Positions 8,643-18,413 are shown, counted from the stretch's first letter. The stretch: DNA of 64,000 nt from Bradyrhizobium rifense (GCF_008123425.1 NZ_VSSS01000030.1:62001-126000); one strand, 5' to 3'. The notes: generated by a model from the sequence alone, not told the origin. Numbers and translations are program-made.

Positions 8643-8711
8643 TCGAATTATCTTTCACTGAGTCAACACAAGGCGACCCGGCCATCAAGGCCAGCGGCGG
8701 GAGGAACAGGC

Positions 8712-9902
8712 ATGACGATCACCCGGCGGGATCGCGATCTCGGCACGGCTTATGCCATGAAGCCGGCGCATACGCGCACCGAGCTCACCTCGGTCGTGCG
8801 CGGCACGCCGATGGGCGAATTGCTCCGCCGCTACTGGCACCCGGTCGGGCTGATCAGCGACGCCACCGACACGCCGAAGAAGGTGCGCGCGCTCGGCGAG
8901 GACCTCATCCTGTTTCGCGACAAGCACGGTCGCGTCGGCCTCCTCCACGCCCGCTGCTGCCACCGCGGCACCACGCTCTATTATGGCAAGGTCGAAGAGG
9001 ACGGCATCCGCTGCTGCTATCACGGCTGGAAATTCGACACCGAGGGCCATTGCCTGGAGCAGCCCTGCGAGCCCGACGGCGGCCAGTTCAAGGACAAGGT
9101 GCGCCAGCCCTGGTATCCGGTCGAGGAGCGCTACGGGCTGGTCTTTGCCTATATGGGCCCGGCCGAGAAACGTCCGGTGCTGCCGGGCTACGAGTGCCTC
9201 GAAAACATGGACGACGGTGAGTTCGTCGAGGCCGACGATTCCTCGATCGGCGGTGGCGGGCCTGCGGTCATCCCCTGCAACTGGCTGCAGCATTTCGAGA
9301 ACGTGGTCGATCCCTACCACGTGCCGGTGCTGCACGGCTCGTTCTCAGGGCCGCAATTCACCAACATGATGGCTTCGATGCCGGAGGTGAATTTCGACAA
9401 GACACCGCGCGGCATCGCCGTGCGCTCGATCCGCAAGCAGGACGACGGCAAGGTATTTTACCGCGTCACCGAAGCCGCCCTCCCCACCTTGCGCGTCGTT
9501 CCGAACCCGCGCGTGGCGCAATTTGCCCGGGTGGAGTCGATCGGCTGGACGCTGCCGATCGATGACACCTCGTTCCGCATCTACGTCGCCGGCCGCGTCA
9601 AGAATTCCGGCGACATCGGCCGCATGCGCTCGAAGTTCAACGGAAAATTCTGGTGGGACATGACGGAGCAAGAGCACCAGCAATTCCCCGGCGATTACGA
9701 GGCCCAGGTCGGCCAGGGCCCGGTGACGGTGCATTCCGAGGAGCATTTCGGCCAGAGCGATCGCGGCATCCTGATGATCCGGCGCATGCTGGGCGACCAG
9801 CTCGAAGCGATGGAAGCGGGCCGCGACCCCGTCGGTGTCTCATTCGACGCAAGCGCGCCGCTGGTCGAGTTCGAAGCGGGGAACTACATTCGCGAAGGGT
9901 AG
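8712..9902 (+). CDS. Rieske [2Fe-2S] aromatic ring-hydroxylating oxygenase, alpha subunit
   Basis: 396 residues. The Rieske cluster ligands are C82-x-H84 (RCCHRG) and C101-x2-H104 (CCYHGW). The mononuclear iron site is D200-PY-H203-x4-H208 in the segment NVVDPYHVPVLHGS. This domain order and spacing match phthalate dioxygenase- and vanillate O-demethylase-like oxygenases. The ATG at 8712 has a GGGAGGAACAGG ribosome-binding site 3-10 bp upstream; the longer reading frame overlaps the control region. No reductase gene is adjacent, so it must use a reductase encoded elsewhere. The next gene is an MFS transporter, and a MarR regulator is divergent, which suggests uptake and oxidation of an aromatic acid or ether. 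The substrate is unknown. Confidence 0.92.
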   Translation: MTITRRDRDLGTAYAMKPAHTRTELTSVVRGTPMGELLRRYWHPVGLISDATDTPKKVRALGEDLILFRDKHGRVGLLHARCCHRGTTLYYGKVEEDGIRCCYHGWKFDTEGHCLEQPCEPDGGQFKDKVRQPWYPVEERYGLVFAYMGPAEKRPVLPGYECLENMDDGEFVEADDSSIGGGGPAVIPCNWLQHFENVVDPYHVPVLHGSFSGPQFTNMMASMPEVNFDKTPRGIAVRSIRKQDDGKVFYRVTEAALPTLRVVPNPRVAQFARVESIGWTLPIDDTSFRIYVAGRVKNSGDIGRMRSKFNGKFWWDMTEQEHQQFPGDYEAQVGQGPVTVHSEEHFGQSDRGILMIRRMLGDQLEAMEAGRDPVGVSFDASAPLVEFEAGNYIREG

Positions 9903-9943
9903 AGCCCGTCCGATACGATCGGACGAGGCTCTGTTTTTTGTTT
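9903..9943 (+). terminator. Rho-independent terminator after the oxygenase gene
   Basis: The arms agagcccgtccgat and atcggacgaggctct pair over about 14 bp with one bulged base and a short loop, and are followed by gttttttgttt. It starts directly after the TAG stop, so the oxygenase transcript ends here and the MFS gene has its own promoter or depends on read-through. Confidence 0.85.
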
Positions 9944-10056
9944 GACGCGTTTCCTTCACGCGAACCGGTAGCCACTTCGCTCGAAAACGCTCTCACGCAA
10001 CCAGCTCCAATAAGGGCTGGACCCATAAAGACAACAAAGACAAATTGGGGGAAGCG

Positions 10057-11349
10057 ATGGTCGATGTGACATCACAGGTGCCGGTGCAAACGGCCGCCGC
10101 GGCAACACCGTCGCCGCGGCGCTATTACGTGCTGGGCCTGCTCACCATCATCTACGCGCTGAACTTCCTCGACCGCACGATCTTCAACGTCCTGATCGAG
10201 CCGATCAAGAAGGAGTTTTCGCTAAGCGACACCATGATGGGCCTGCTCGCGGGCTTCGGCTTCGCGCTGTTCTATTCCCTGCTCGGCATTCCCATCGCGC
10301 GCGTCGCCGACCGGCTCAACCGCCGCAACATCGTGGCGCTGGCGTTTGCGTTCTGGAGCGCGATGACGGCGCTGTGCGGCATGGCCTCGAGCGTCACCGC
10401 GCTGGCCTTCGCCAGGATCGGCGTCGGCATCGGCGAATCCGCCGGCTCACCCGCCTCGCAGTCGATCGTCGCCGATCTCTTCGCCAAGAACGAGCGCCCG
10501 CGCGCGCTCGGCATCTACGCCATCGGCACCTATCTCGGCGTCTTCCTCGGCTATTTCGTCGGCGGCTACGTCAATCAGCACTATGGCTGGCGGATGGCCT
10601 TCTATGTCGCGGGCGTGCCGGGCATCCTGCTGGCGCTAATCCTGTGGCTGACGATCTCGGAGCCGAAGCGCGGCGCGATGCAGGAAAGCTTCGTGCCCGA
10701 GCCGCTCGGGCCGACGCTGCGCTTCCTGGCGTCGCAGCAGAGCTTCATCATCGTGCTGATCGGCTTCTGCCTCACCACCTACACGAACTACGCGACGGCG
10801 GCCTGGATCCCGCCGTTCCTGGCGCGCGTGCACCACCTGTCGAGCGCCGAGATCGGAACCTATGCCGGCACCTTCAAGGGGCTCGCCGGCATGGCCGGCA
10901 CCCTGCTCGGCGGCTTTGTCGTGGCGCAAGTGAGCCGCCGCGACGACCGCTGGAAGCTATGGGCGCCGGCGATCACCTCAGGCCTCGCCGGCCCCGTCTT
11001 TGCGCTGTGCATGCTGACACAGGATTTTTCGATGATGGTCGCGATGCTGGCGCTGACCTCGTTCCTGGTCGGCTTCCATCTCGGACCGATCTTTGCGATC
11101 GCGCAGACGGTGGCGAAGCCCAGCATGCGTGCGCTCGCCTCCGCGCTGATCGCGCTCACCGCAACCTGCTTCGGCCAGGGCGTCGGCCCGCTCGCGGTCG
11201 GCGTGGTCAACGACGCGTTGAAGGGCAGCTACGGGGCCGACGCCGTGCGCTATTCGCTGCTCTCGGCAGCGGTCACGACCACGCTCGGCGCCCTGCTGTT
11301 CGTCTGGGCGGCGCGGACCATCCGCGCCGACATCAAGCGGGCGAGCTGA
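10057..11349 (+). CDS. MFS transporter (Spinster-like)
   Basis: 430 residues with twelve predicted membrane helices. The N-terminal half carries the ALNFLDRTIFNVLIEPI segment and the loop 2-3 motif GIPIARVADRLNRRNIV, typical of the Spinster-like major facilitator group, followed by RIGVGIGESAGSPASQSIVA in helices 4-5. The ATG at 10057 follows TTGGGGGAAGCG, a good ribosome-binding site. These transporters in proteobacteria often lie beside aromatic catabolic genes; with the Rieske oxygenase upstream, an aromatic acid is a reasonable substrate, but this is inferred only from position. Confidence 0.85.
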   Translation: MVDVTSQVPVQTAAAATPSPRRYYVLGLLTIIYALNFLDRTIFNVLIEPIKKEFSLSDTMMGLLAGFGFALFYSLLGIPIARVADRLNRRNIVALAFAFWSAMTALCGMASSVTALAFARIGVGIGESAGSPASQSIVADLFAKNERPRALGIYAIGTYLGVFLGYFVGGYVNQHYGWRMAFYVAGVPGILLALILWLTISEPKRGAMQESFVPEPLGPTLRFLASQQSFIIVLIGFCLTTYTNYATAAWIPPFLARVHHLSSAEIGTYAGTFKGLAGMAGTLLGGFVVAQVSRRDDRWKLWAPAITSGLAGPVFALCMLTQDFSMMVAMLALTSFLVGFHLGPIFAIAQTVAKPSMRALASALIALTATCFGQGVGPLAVGVVNDALKGSYGADAVRYSLLSAAVTTTLGALLFVWAARTIRADIKRAS

Positions 11350-11355
11350 GCCCTC

Positions 11356-12264
11356 TCAAGCGCTCATGAAGGCGAGCATGTCTGCCATCAGGCGCTCGCT
11401 GTGCGTCAGCGGCAGCGGATGCGGCGCGCCCTCGTAGACGATCAGCTTGCTGCCCTTGATCAGCTTTGCGGTCTTGGCACCCGTCAATGGCAGTGGCGCG
11501 CTGGCGTCCTTGTCGCCATGGAGGATCAGCGTCGGCCGATCGATCCTGGCGGCAGCCGCGCGCAGATCGGAGAACGCGGTGGTCTTGCGGCACGCGAGCG
11601 CCACCGGCAGCGGCACGCTCAGCATCATCTCGCGGATCCAGGTTCGCGTGATCTCGGGCGTGTCAGGCGTGAAGAACGGCGCTTCGTTCGCCGCGATCCA
11701 CTTTGCGAAGTCGCGTGCGACGGCCGCATTGTCAGCCTCGATCATCGCCTTCGGAACCGCATCAGGATTGTCCTCGGTCTTGACCAGGAAGGGCGTCGTC
11801 GGCGCGACCAGCACCAGCCGCGCGATCCGGTCCGATCCGTATCGGCCGAGATAGTTCACCGCCTCAGCCGTTCCCATCGAGAAGCCAACCAGCGTGACGT
11901 CGCGCAGGTCGCGCGCCTCGATCACGGCGGCGACGTCGTCGGTCAGCGTGTCCAAATCGTAGCCCGAAGACGGCATCTCGGACCGGCCATGCCCGCGCCT
12001 GTCGGGCGCGACACAGCGGAAGCCTTTTGCGTCGAGGGCTGCAATCTGGCTGCCCCAGCTGCTGGCGTCGAAGGTCCAGGCCGACAGCAGCACCACCGGC
12101 TGCCCGCTGCCCCAGTCCTGCACGAACAGCTTTGTGCCGTCCTTCGCGGTCACATAGGGGGATCGCGCAGTCTGCTGGGCTGCGGTCACTGGCGCGCTCC
12201 CACCCGATGCCGCAGCAAGGGCGGTTCCAAGCAACGTGGCTTCGAGGATTGTTCGACGGTTCAT
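11356..12264 (-). CDS. Exported alpha/beta hydrolase
   Basis: 302 residues. The nucleophile elbow GFSMG (VTLVGFSMGTAEAVNYLGR), the acid region LILHGDKDASAPL and the final histidine in EGAPHPLPLTH make the Ser-Asp-His triad of the fold. Residues 1-30 (MNRRTILEATLLGTALAAAS) form an export signal with paired arginines, so export by Tat is possible. It resembles non-haem chloroperoxidase or arylesterase-type hydrolases. It is convergent with the MFS gene, ending 6 bp from its stop. Substrate unknown. Confidence 0.85.
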   Translation of the reverse strand: MNRRTILEATLLGTALAAASGGSAPVTAAQQTARSPYVTAKDGTKLFVQDWGSGQPVVLLSAWTFDASSWGSQIAALDAKGFRCVAPDRRGHGRSEMPSSGYDLDTLTDDVAAVIEARDLRDVTLVGFSMGTAEAVNYLGRYGSDRIARLVLVAPTTPFLVKTEDNPDAVPKAMIEADNAAVARDFAKWIAANEAPFFTPDTPEITRTWIREMMLSVPLPVALACRKTTAFSDLRAAAARIDRPTLILHGDKDASAPLPLTGAKTAKLIKGSKLIVYEGAPHPLPLTHSERLMADMLAFMSA

Positions 12265-12488
12265 GGTGCTTCTCCCTTGCCGGATCGCTCGGCCCATCGG
12301 TCGCGGCCGGTGGAAACGATCATGGCGAAGGGAATTCGCCCCCGCGATTACGCGGCAGGTAAAACCACGCGAGCCCCCCTGAAATGGCCGGATGAAACCA
12401 TTTTGCGGAACCCGCGAAACGATCCGGAAACAGATGCTCCTTAAGACATCAGCCTACAGACGGCGCCAAAGCCCGTCGGGAGGCTTCG

Positions 12489-12692
12489 ATGAACCACTCA
12501 ATTCACTCTGCAGATCGGGGTACCCACCTGAAGATCGTGGTGGTGGCGCTGGTGGCCGGCATCGCAGTGGCCGCCTTCGGGATCGCAGCCCGCACCAACG
12601 CCGATTACAGCCAGACCGCCCAGTCCACTCACGTGATCAAGGCCGGCAAGCCGGTGGCGATCACGAGCTCGGGCACCTCGACGGTCCGCTAA
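12489..12692 (+). CDS. Small membrane-anchored protein
   Basis: 67 residues with one hydrophobic segment at about 14-33 (LKIVVVALVAGIAVAAFGIA) and a hydrophilic tail rich in Ser and Thr. The ATG follows gggaggcttcg, a usable ribosome-binding site. A clear terminator sits 33 bp after the stop, which supports it as a real single-gene unit. I do not recognise a function. Confidence 0.65.
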   Translation: MNHSIHSADRGTHLKIVVVALVAGIAVAAFGIAARTNADYSQTAQSTHVIKAGKPVAITSSGTSTVR

Positions 12693-14350
12693 TTGCGGGA
12701 AAAAGGTCCGGTTTGACATGCAATGGCCGCCCTGGGGCGGCCTTTTGCTTTTGGCCAATCTCTGAAGGGTTCAGGCCAAGCTGTTGAATCACCGAGCCTG
12801 TGCCGCGCAATACTCCCGCCAGCTCCCTCCGGAATCGTGACCGGGTCCGCAAAGATATAATCTATGGTCTTCAGACCCGTGCCGGTCGGCGCGCCCCAGG
12901 CCGACACCTGGATCGGCGCGGGCTTGCGCGAGAACATCCCGAGGCGCGTGCCGCCGGAGTGACCGGAGAGATCGACCAGGATGTCGATCCCGTCTTCCTC
13001 GATGCGGTCCGTCAATTGTTCGTCGGACAGCGATTCCGCATCGACCCAGTGATCCGCGAACGAGCGGAACTCGTCGGTCATCTCGTCCTGAAGCGGCGAT
13101 GACGAATAGCAGACGATCTCGAAATTGGCGTGATCGCTATGGCGCAGCACCGGCATGAAGATGTAGCCGGCCGAGTGCCGCCTGAAATCGGCCGACACGT
13201 AACCCACCACCAGGCGCCTGTCGGGATCGAGCTCCCGCGGCCGAAGCGGTCGTTGCGGAATCCTGGCGCCGATATTGTCCCACCAATATTTGCGCGCGGC
13301 CTGCAACATCGCGAAATCTGCGCCGGGCAGGAAGTCGAGCGCGAAGATCCTCCTTTCGATCGCATCCTCGAAGTCGGGTTTGAGCGCCAGCGCCCGATCG
13401 AAATGTTCGAGCGCGGCCGCGATCTCGCCTTGGCTGACAAAGCACGATCCCATCAGGCTGAGCGCGTTTTCCGACTTGGAATTCTGCTCAAGCAGCGTCT
13501 TGCAGGCCGCCATCGCCTGAGTCGGCTTGTTCAGCAGAAGGCTGACGCGCGCCTTTTCGCGCAGCGCCAGTTCGAGCGTCGGATCGAGCGCGAGCGCCGC
13601 CTCGACGTCGCGCTCGGCCTGTTCGAGCCGCAGCAGCCGGAGATGGAGTCGCCCGCGATGGGCCAGGACCTTGGCGTTGCCCGGCTTCATCGCCAAGGCC
13701 GTGTTCAGGGCGGTCTCCGTAGCGGCGTAGTTGCGCAGCTCCAGCAGGGCCATGCCGCGGCCGGCCAGCGCCTCCTGATGCTTCGGCTGAAATGCCAGCG
13801 CGCGCTCGAAGCTTTGCAAGGCTTGCTCGGAGTGCCAGATCCGCAGCTCGACCTTGCCGCGATTGCAATAGGCGTCGGCATAGTCGGGCTTCAACCGGAT
13901 GGCGCGCTCGTGCAGTTCGAGCGCCTCCAGCGGCCGCCCCAGATGCATCAGCGTATTGCCGAGATTGGTCAGGGCCATCGGGAAGTTCGGATTGAGGGCG
14001 ATCCCCTTCTCCTGACAGGCCCGCGCGTCCTCAAACCGCTTGAGGTCGAACAGCACCGTGCCGAGGTCGCAATAGACATTGGCCGCGCGCGGGCTGACGG
14101 CGATCGCGGCACGCAGGACCTGCTCAGCCTCCTCGAGCCGCTTCGGGTCGCTGCTGAGACTGACCCCGAGCAGATGCAGCGTGTCGAAATGATCGGGCAG
14201 CACCTCCAGGATCCGCCGGCACAGCGTCTCGACGTCGGCGAGCCGCCCGTTGGCGTAGGCCTAGTGGGCTGCCGCCAGCACGGCTTCCGCATCTTTCTTG
14301 AATTTCTTCTGGAGCCTTGCGTTCTGGAAGGCGCGCGAGCCGACGGTCAA
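12689..14350 (-). pseudogene. Decayed TPR / O-GlcNAc transferase-like (SPINDLY family) gene
   Basis: The frame encodes at least eight tetratricopeptide repeats (for example VYCDLGTVLFDLKRFEDARA and ADAYCNRGKVELRIWHSEQA), then the start of the glycosyltransferase domain (VVGYVSADFRRHSAGYIFMP, DILVDLSGHSGGTRLG, QVSAWGAPTGTGLKTIDY). Two lesions are visible. A TAG stop at 14261-14263 interrupts LAAAH*AYANGRLADVETL, most simply a CAG-to-TAG change. The catalytic domain also ends abruptly after DPVTIPE (about 12829), so roughly the last 200 or more residues of the family are missing and the frame runs into unrelated sequence. The intact protein would glycosylate Ser/Thr of target proteins. The TTG near 14350 is a guess at the old start. 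Confidence 0.8.
12725..12746 (+). terminator. Rho-independent terminator
   Basis: A GGCCGCC / GGCGGCC stem with a short CTGG-type loop is followed by TTTT. It ends the small membrane-protein transcript and separates it from the convergent pseudogene. Confidence 0.8.
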
Positions 14351-14550
14351 GCCAATTGTCCCCGGAAATTGCCTGTGGAGCTTGTAACACCATTGATTGA
14401 TTCGGCGCCCGGAGGCAGCCGTCCGGGCCGTAGCGATACGGTCCCGCCCCGCGCCAACAGACGTTTGCTCCCCGTGAGCGCAACGTCCTTGACTTCACCA
14501 TGTCCCCCCTTTAAGTCCCCCCTCGTTCCGCGCGGACACATACGCGTCAC

Positions 14551-14627
<77 letters not shown>

Positions 14628-14873
14628 TTTTTGGCAATATCTTCAAAAACTTAGTAGAACATCCTCAGCCTGCTTGACGACGACTGTGTCGAATCTCGCG
14701 CCTTGCGCTCGTCCGGGGCCGGCAGGAACGCGCGGATTGGCTTGAGAAATCATCCGAAAATGCCTCCCCCGTTGGCTGGCATAGTCAGTCCCATCCCGAA
14801 TCGTCTAGGCCTTCGGAACTTGGCATTTTGGGAGCCCCGGCAAGCTTCCGCGCGACACCCGAGGAGGCCAGAC

Positions 14874-15173
14874 ATGGCGAAGAAGGCAGCTGCTCCAGCC
14901 ACGATCACGCTCAAGCACCTCGCGGCCGACATCGCGGACAGCCAGGACCTGTCGAAGAAGCACGCCGAGGCCGTCCTGACCGACATGGTCGAGCTGATCA
15001 CCAGGCACCTGAAGAAGGGCGACCGCGTCCGCATCGTCGGGCTCGGCATCCTCCAGGTCCGCAAGCGCGCGGCCCGCACCGGCCGCAATCCCGCTACCGG
15101 CGAGGCGATCCACATCAAGGCCAGCAAGAAGGTCGCGTTCCGCCCGGTCAAGGAACTGAAAGAGGCAATTTAG
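14874..15173 (+). CDS. HU-family DNA-binding protein
   Basis: 99 residues. The beta-arm and signature region RVRIVGLGILQVRKRAARTGRNPATGEAIHI matches the bacterial histone-like signature, with the DNA-intercalating proline in RNPATG. The N-terminal 10 residues (MAKKAAAPAT) form a short Ala/Lys extension. The ATG is preceded by GAGGAGG, a strong ribosome-binding site. It compacts and bends DNA in the nucleoid. Lon and ClpX lie at the far end of the window, and the gap between them and this gene holds the metal region and the island. Confidence 0.93.
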   Translation: MAKKAAAPATITLKHLAADIADSQDLSKKHAEAVLTDMVELITRHLKKGDRVRIVGLGILQVRKRAARTGRNPATGEAIHIKASKKVAFRPVKELKEAI

Positions 15174-15279
15174 CCGGTCACGTTTCGTTAAGCCTGATCC
15201 GCGCTCGTTCCGGCCGCAACCTGGCCCGGTTTTCTGATATACTGGCTGCTTCCCCAAAGACCCGGCGGTTTGACCAGAC

Positions 15280-16527
15280 ATGTCCCTGACCTTCGCGCAT
15301 ACCGTGACCGAGCGCTTCCTGCGCTACGTCACCATCGACACCCAGTCCGATCCGAATTCCCCGGCTTCGCCATCGACCGAGAAGCAGAAGGATCTCGGCC
15401 GCGTCCTCGTCACCGAGCTGAAGGCCATTGGTATCACCGATGCCCATCTCGACGATTACGGCTACGTCTACGGCACGATCCCGGCCAACACCGACAAGAA
15501 GGTGCCGGTGATCTGTTTCTGCTCGCACATGGACACCTCGCCCGACGTCACCGGCAAGGACGTCAAGCCGCAGATGGTGAAGAACTATCGCGGCGGCGAC
15601 ATCACTTTGCCAGGCGATACGACCCAGGTGATCCGCTTCGCCGAGCATCCCGCGCTGAAGAACCAGATCGGCAACGACATCATCACCACCGACGGCACCA
15701 CGCTGCTCGGGGCCGACAACAAGGCCGGCGTCGCCGAGATCATGGATGCCGCGTATTTCTTCATCAACAATCCGGATGTGAAGCACGGCACCATCAAGAT
15801 CCTGTTCACGCCGGACGAAGAGATCGGCCGCGGCGTCGACAATGTCGACATCAAGAAATTGGGTGCCGAGTTCGGCTACACCATGGACGGCGAAAGCGCG
15901 GGCTCTGTCGAGGACGAGACGTTCTCGGCCGACGGCGCCACCATCACCATCACCGGCGTCAGCGCCCATCCGGGCTACGCCAAGGGCAAGATGGAGCACG
16001 CGATCAAGATCGCAGCCGCCATCGTCGAGCGGCTGCCCAAGGAAGGCTGCTCACCTGAAACCACGTCCGGCAAGCAGGGTTTCCTGCATCCGGTTGGCAT
16101 CGAAGGCGCGCTGGAACAGGCAACCCTCGCCTTCATCGTGCGCGACTTCACCGAGGAAGGATTGAAGGAGAAGGAGGTCCTGCTCGAGGAGATCGTCAGG
16201 GACGTGATGAAGGATTATCCGCGCTCGACCTACAAGTTCGAGGTGCGGGAGCAGTACCGCAACATGAAGCAGGTGATCGACCGTCACCCGCACATCCTCG
16301 AATACGCCATCGAGGCGATCCGCCGCGCCGGCTTGCGCCCGATGCGCACCGCGATCCGCGGCGGCACCGACGGCTCGCGTCTCTCCTTCATGGGCCTGCC
16401 CTGCCCCAACATTTTTGCGGGCGAACATGCGTTCCACTCGCGGCTGGAATGGGTGAGCCGGCAGGACATGGAGAAGGCGGTGCAGACCATCGTCCACCTC
16501 GCCATGATCTGGGAGGAGAGGGCGTAG
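15280..16527 (+). CDS. pepT: Peptidase T (tripeptide aminopeptidase)
   Basis: 415 residues, family M20B. Zinc-binding and catalytic residues are recognisable: H83-x-D85 in CFCSHMDTSP, D146 in LLGADNKAG, the E180-E181 pair in FTPDEEIGRG, and the late IFAGEHAFHSRLEWVS segment with its metal-ligand histidine. The lid/dimerisation domain begins around TITITGVSAHPGYAKG. It removes the N-terminal residue from tripeptides in the cytoplasm. Length and organisation are normal. It is convergent with the AraC gene 17 bp downstream. Confidence 0.95.
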   Translation: MSLTFAHTVTERFLRYVTIDTQSDPNSPASPSTEKQKDLGRVLVTELKAIGITDAHLDDYGYVYGTIPANTDKKVPVICFCSHMDTSPDVTGKDVKPQMVKNYRGGDITLPGDTTQVIRFAEHPALKNQIGNDIITTDGTTLLGADNKAGVAEIMDAAYFFINNPDVKHGTIKILFTPDEEIGRGVDNVDIKKLGAEFGYTMDGESAGSVEDETFSADGATITITGVSAHPGYAKGKMEHAIKIAAAIVERLPKEGCSPETTSGKQGFLHPVGIEGALEQATLAFIVRDFTEEGLKEKEVLLEEIVRDVMKDYPRSTYKFEVREQYRNMKQVIDRHPHILEYAIEAIRRAGLRPMRTAIRGGTDGSRLSFMGLPCPNIFAGEHAFHSRLEWVSRQDMEKAVQTIVHLAMIWEERA

Positions 16528-16544
16528 GGGCAGATCCGAGACGC

Positions 16545-17633
16545 TTAGCGCGTTCCGCCGCGCCCGGCGCTTGCCGTACGTCGGCCGCTGGATTGCCTTG
16601 GTGATCCTCCATGGGCGGCGCGAAACCGCCGGGGCGTTGAACCGGTCCAACGACCGAATGCGTGGGTAAAGGAACTGGTCTCGCGATAACCGAGCAACCA
16701 GGCGATCTGCGAGATCGGCAGCCCCTTCTCACTCAGATATCCTTTGGCCAAAGCGGCCCGCAACTCGTCGAGAAGCGCCGAAAAGGTCACACCCTCTGCC
16801 GCCAACGCACGTGCGAGCGTACGGCGGCTCATGCCGAGACGGCCGGAGATCTCGTCCACGTTTGCCCGGCCGTGAGGCAACACCTGGACGATCGCATCTT
16901 CCACGCGCCCGCGAAGGTTTGAGCTCGGAGAGATGCGTTTCCCCAACGCCTCATTGGCATAGGTCAGCAGCAGCCTGTTGAGGTATGCATCGGCATCGAT
17001 CGACGGAATGGACGCCGCGGAAGCAGCGAATATGATCTCGTCGGCATTCGACCCAAACTCAACAGCGCAGCCCAGAAAAGCCAGAACGTCCGCAGGCACG
17101 TCGGAGCGGTGATGCCTCACCCTGATCCGGTCCGGCTTCAACCGATGACTGGTCAACCGCCGGCAGACGCGGATCAAGGCACCCAGCAAGAATTCAATCT
17201 GATGACGATCGGAGTGACGCTCGACGTCCACATAGTTGAGCACGATCGCAGTCGTGCGATTGAGATCAATGGCGATTTGAACTCCCTCATTGTTCAGCCG
17301 GCTGTAGCGGGCAACATTCCGAAGCGCGTCTACCAGGGACTCCGATGATGCCATGACGTAATACAGCAGCCCGATCTCGCGGAGATCGAAATCCTGCGCC
17401 AGATGGAAACCGAGAAAGTCGTCGTGCAACATCTCGGCGGCCAGATCCAACAGCTTGATCTGCGCATTCACGTCGAGACGGCAGCCGGGCTGATCGATGA
17501 GATCGAGAGTAAGCTCCGCCCTCGACACAAGTTCCGCGAGGTCTTTTCCCGCGCCGCGAACCCGATCGCACGCCAGTCGCGCGATCCCTCCGGTCGCACT
17601 GGGTATGGAGCTGATGCGGCTTGTGCGGTGCAT
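16545..17633 (-). CDS. AraC-family regulator with arabinose-binding-like N-terminal domain
   Basis: 362 residues from the ATG at 17633. Residues about 30-210 resemble the arabinose-binding-type sensor domain of OruR/ArgR-like AraC proteins (LGFHLAQDFDLREIGLLYYV). The C-terminal 100 residues hold two helix-turn-helix motifs, VDEISGRLGMSRRTLARALA and ISQIAWLLGYRETSSFTHAFGRWTGSTPRRFR. It is divergent from the MarR gene at 17820, with an inverted repeat TCTGCG-GG-CGCAGA at 17739-17752 between them. Target genes are unknown. Confidence 0.88.
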   Translation of the reverse strand: MHRTSRISSIPSATGGIARLACDRVRGAGKDLAELVSRAELTLDLIDQPGCRLDVNAQIKLLDLAAEMLHDDFLGFHLAQDFDLREIGLLYYVMASSESLVDALRNVARYSRLNNEGVQIAIDLNRTTAIVLNYVDVERHSDRHQIEFLLGALIRVCRRLTSHRLKPDRIRVRHHRSDVPADVLAFLGCAVEFGSNADEIIFAASAASIPSIDADAYLNRLLLTYANEALGKRISPSSNLRGRVEDAIVQVLPHGRANVDEISGRLGMSRRTLARALAAEGVTFSALLDELRAALAKGYLSEKGLPISQIAWLLGYRETSSFTHAFGRWTGSTPRRFRAAHGGSPRQSSGRRTASAGRGGTR

Positions 17634-17819
17634 GGCGGTGGCCGCGGCGTTCTGACCCAAAACAGCAAATAGTCGGCCCGCAATCGCAAGACGGGATTCC
17701 TACCCACTTCTACATCGCAACAGGGACGCTGGACCGATTCTGCGGGCGCAGATCGCCTTCGGCGTCATTTCACGCACGATCACCATTGCCAACCTTGATT
17801 TGGGTCAACGAAACTGGCC

Positions 17820-18413
17820 ATGCCTCTCATACGCGAAACCGTGCAGCTGTTGGTTCAAGCGGCCGGTGCCTGCCATCTCCCCGACGATCGGCGCGGATTG
17901 CGGGATCGGGAATGGACGGCCCTGCGCTTTCTTGCACGCGCGAACAGATTTTCGAGAACGCCGACGGCGCTTGCCGATTATCTCGCCTCGACCCGGGCCA
18001 CCGCAACACAGATCGTCAAGGCTCTCGTGGACAGGTCGCTCGTGGCCCGTAGACCTTCGCAACGTGACAAGCGATCGGTGGTGCTTTGCGTGACCCCGCA
18101 AGGCGAACGACTGCTTGCACAACACGATCCGACCAGCAGCATCGCGACCGCCGTCGCCGCGCTGGTCGCGGAGGACTGCCTGAAGCTGAGGAACTCGCTG
18201 GACACGATCGTGAAACGCATCGCTACGCTCCTCCCACGAGCCACCGCCGCCCCGTGCCGAGGCTGCGTCTTTCTCAGAGGGGACGCCACCGGCGCTCGCT
18301 CAGGAAGGGCACGCCCGACCGCCGAGTACCAGTGTCGACTTCATCGGGCTTCGATCACGGTTCAGGAAACTGCGCTTCTTTGCACGAGCTTCGAACCGTT
18401 GGACGACGACTGA
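17820..18413 (+). CDS. MarR-family regulator with cysteine-containing C-terminal tail
   Basis: 197 residues. The winged helix is visible at REWTALRFLARANRFSRTPTALADYLASTRATATQIVKALVDRSLVARRPSQRDKRS (given here only as a region, residues about 30-85). The C-terminal third carries CRGCVFLRGD, then YQCRLH and LLCTSFEP, giving four spaced cysteines that could bind metal or sense redox state. Ordinary MarR proteins stop at about 150 residues. Its position before the ECF sigma and metal-efflux region fits a stress sensor, but no target is identified. Confidence 0.8.
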   Translation: MPLIRETVQLLVQAAGACHLPDDRRGLRDREWTALRFLARANRFSRTPTALADYLASTRATATQIVKALVDRSLVARRPSQRDKRSVVLCVTPQGERLLAQHDPTSSIATAVAALVAEDCLKLRNSLDTIVKRIATLLPRATAAPCRGCVFLRGDATGARSGRARPTAEYQCRLHRASITVQETALLCTSFEPLDDD

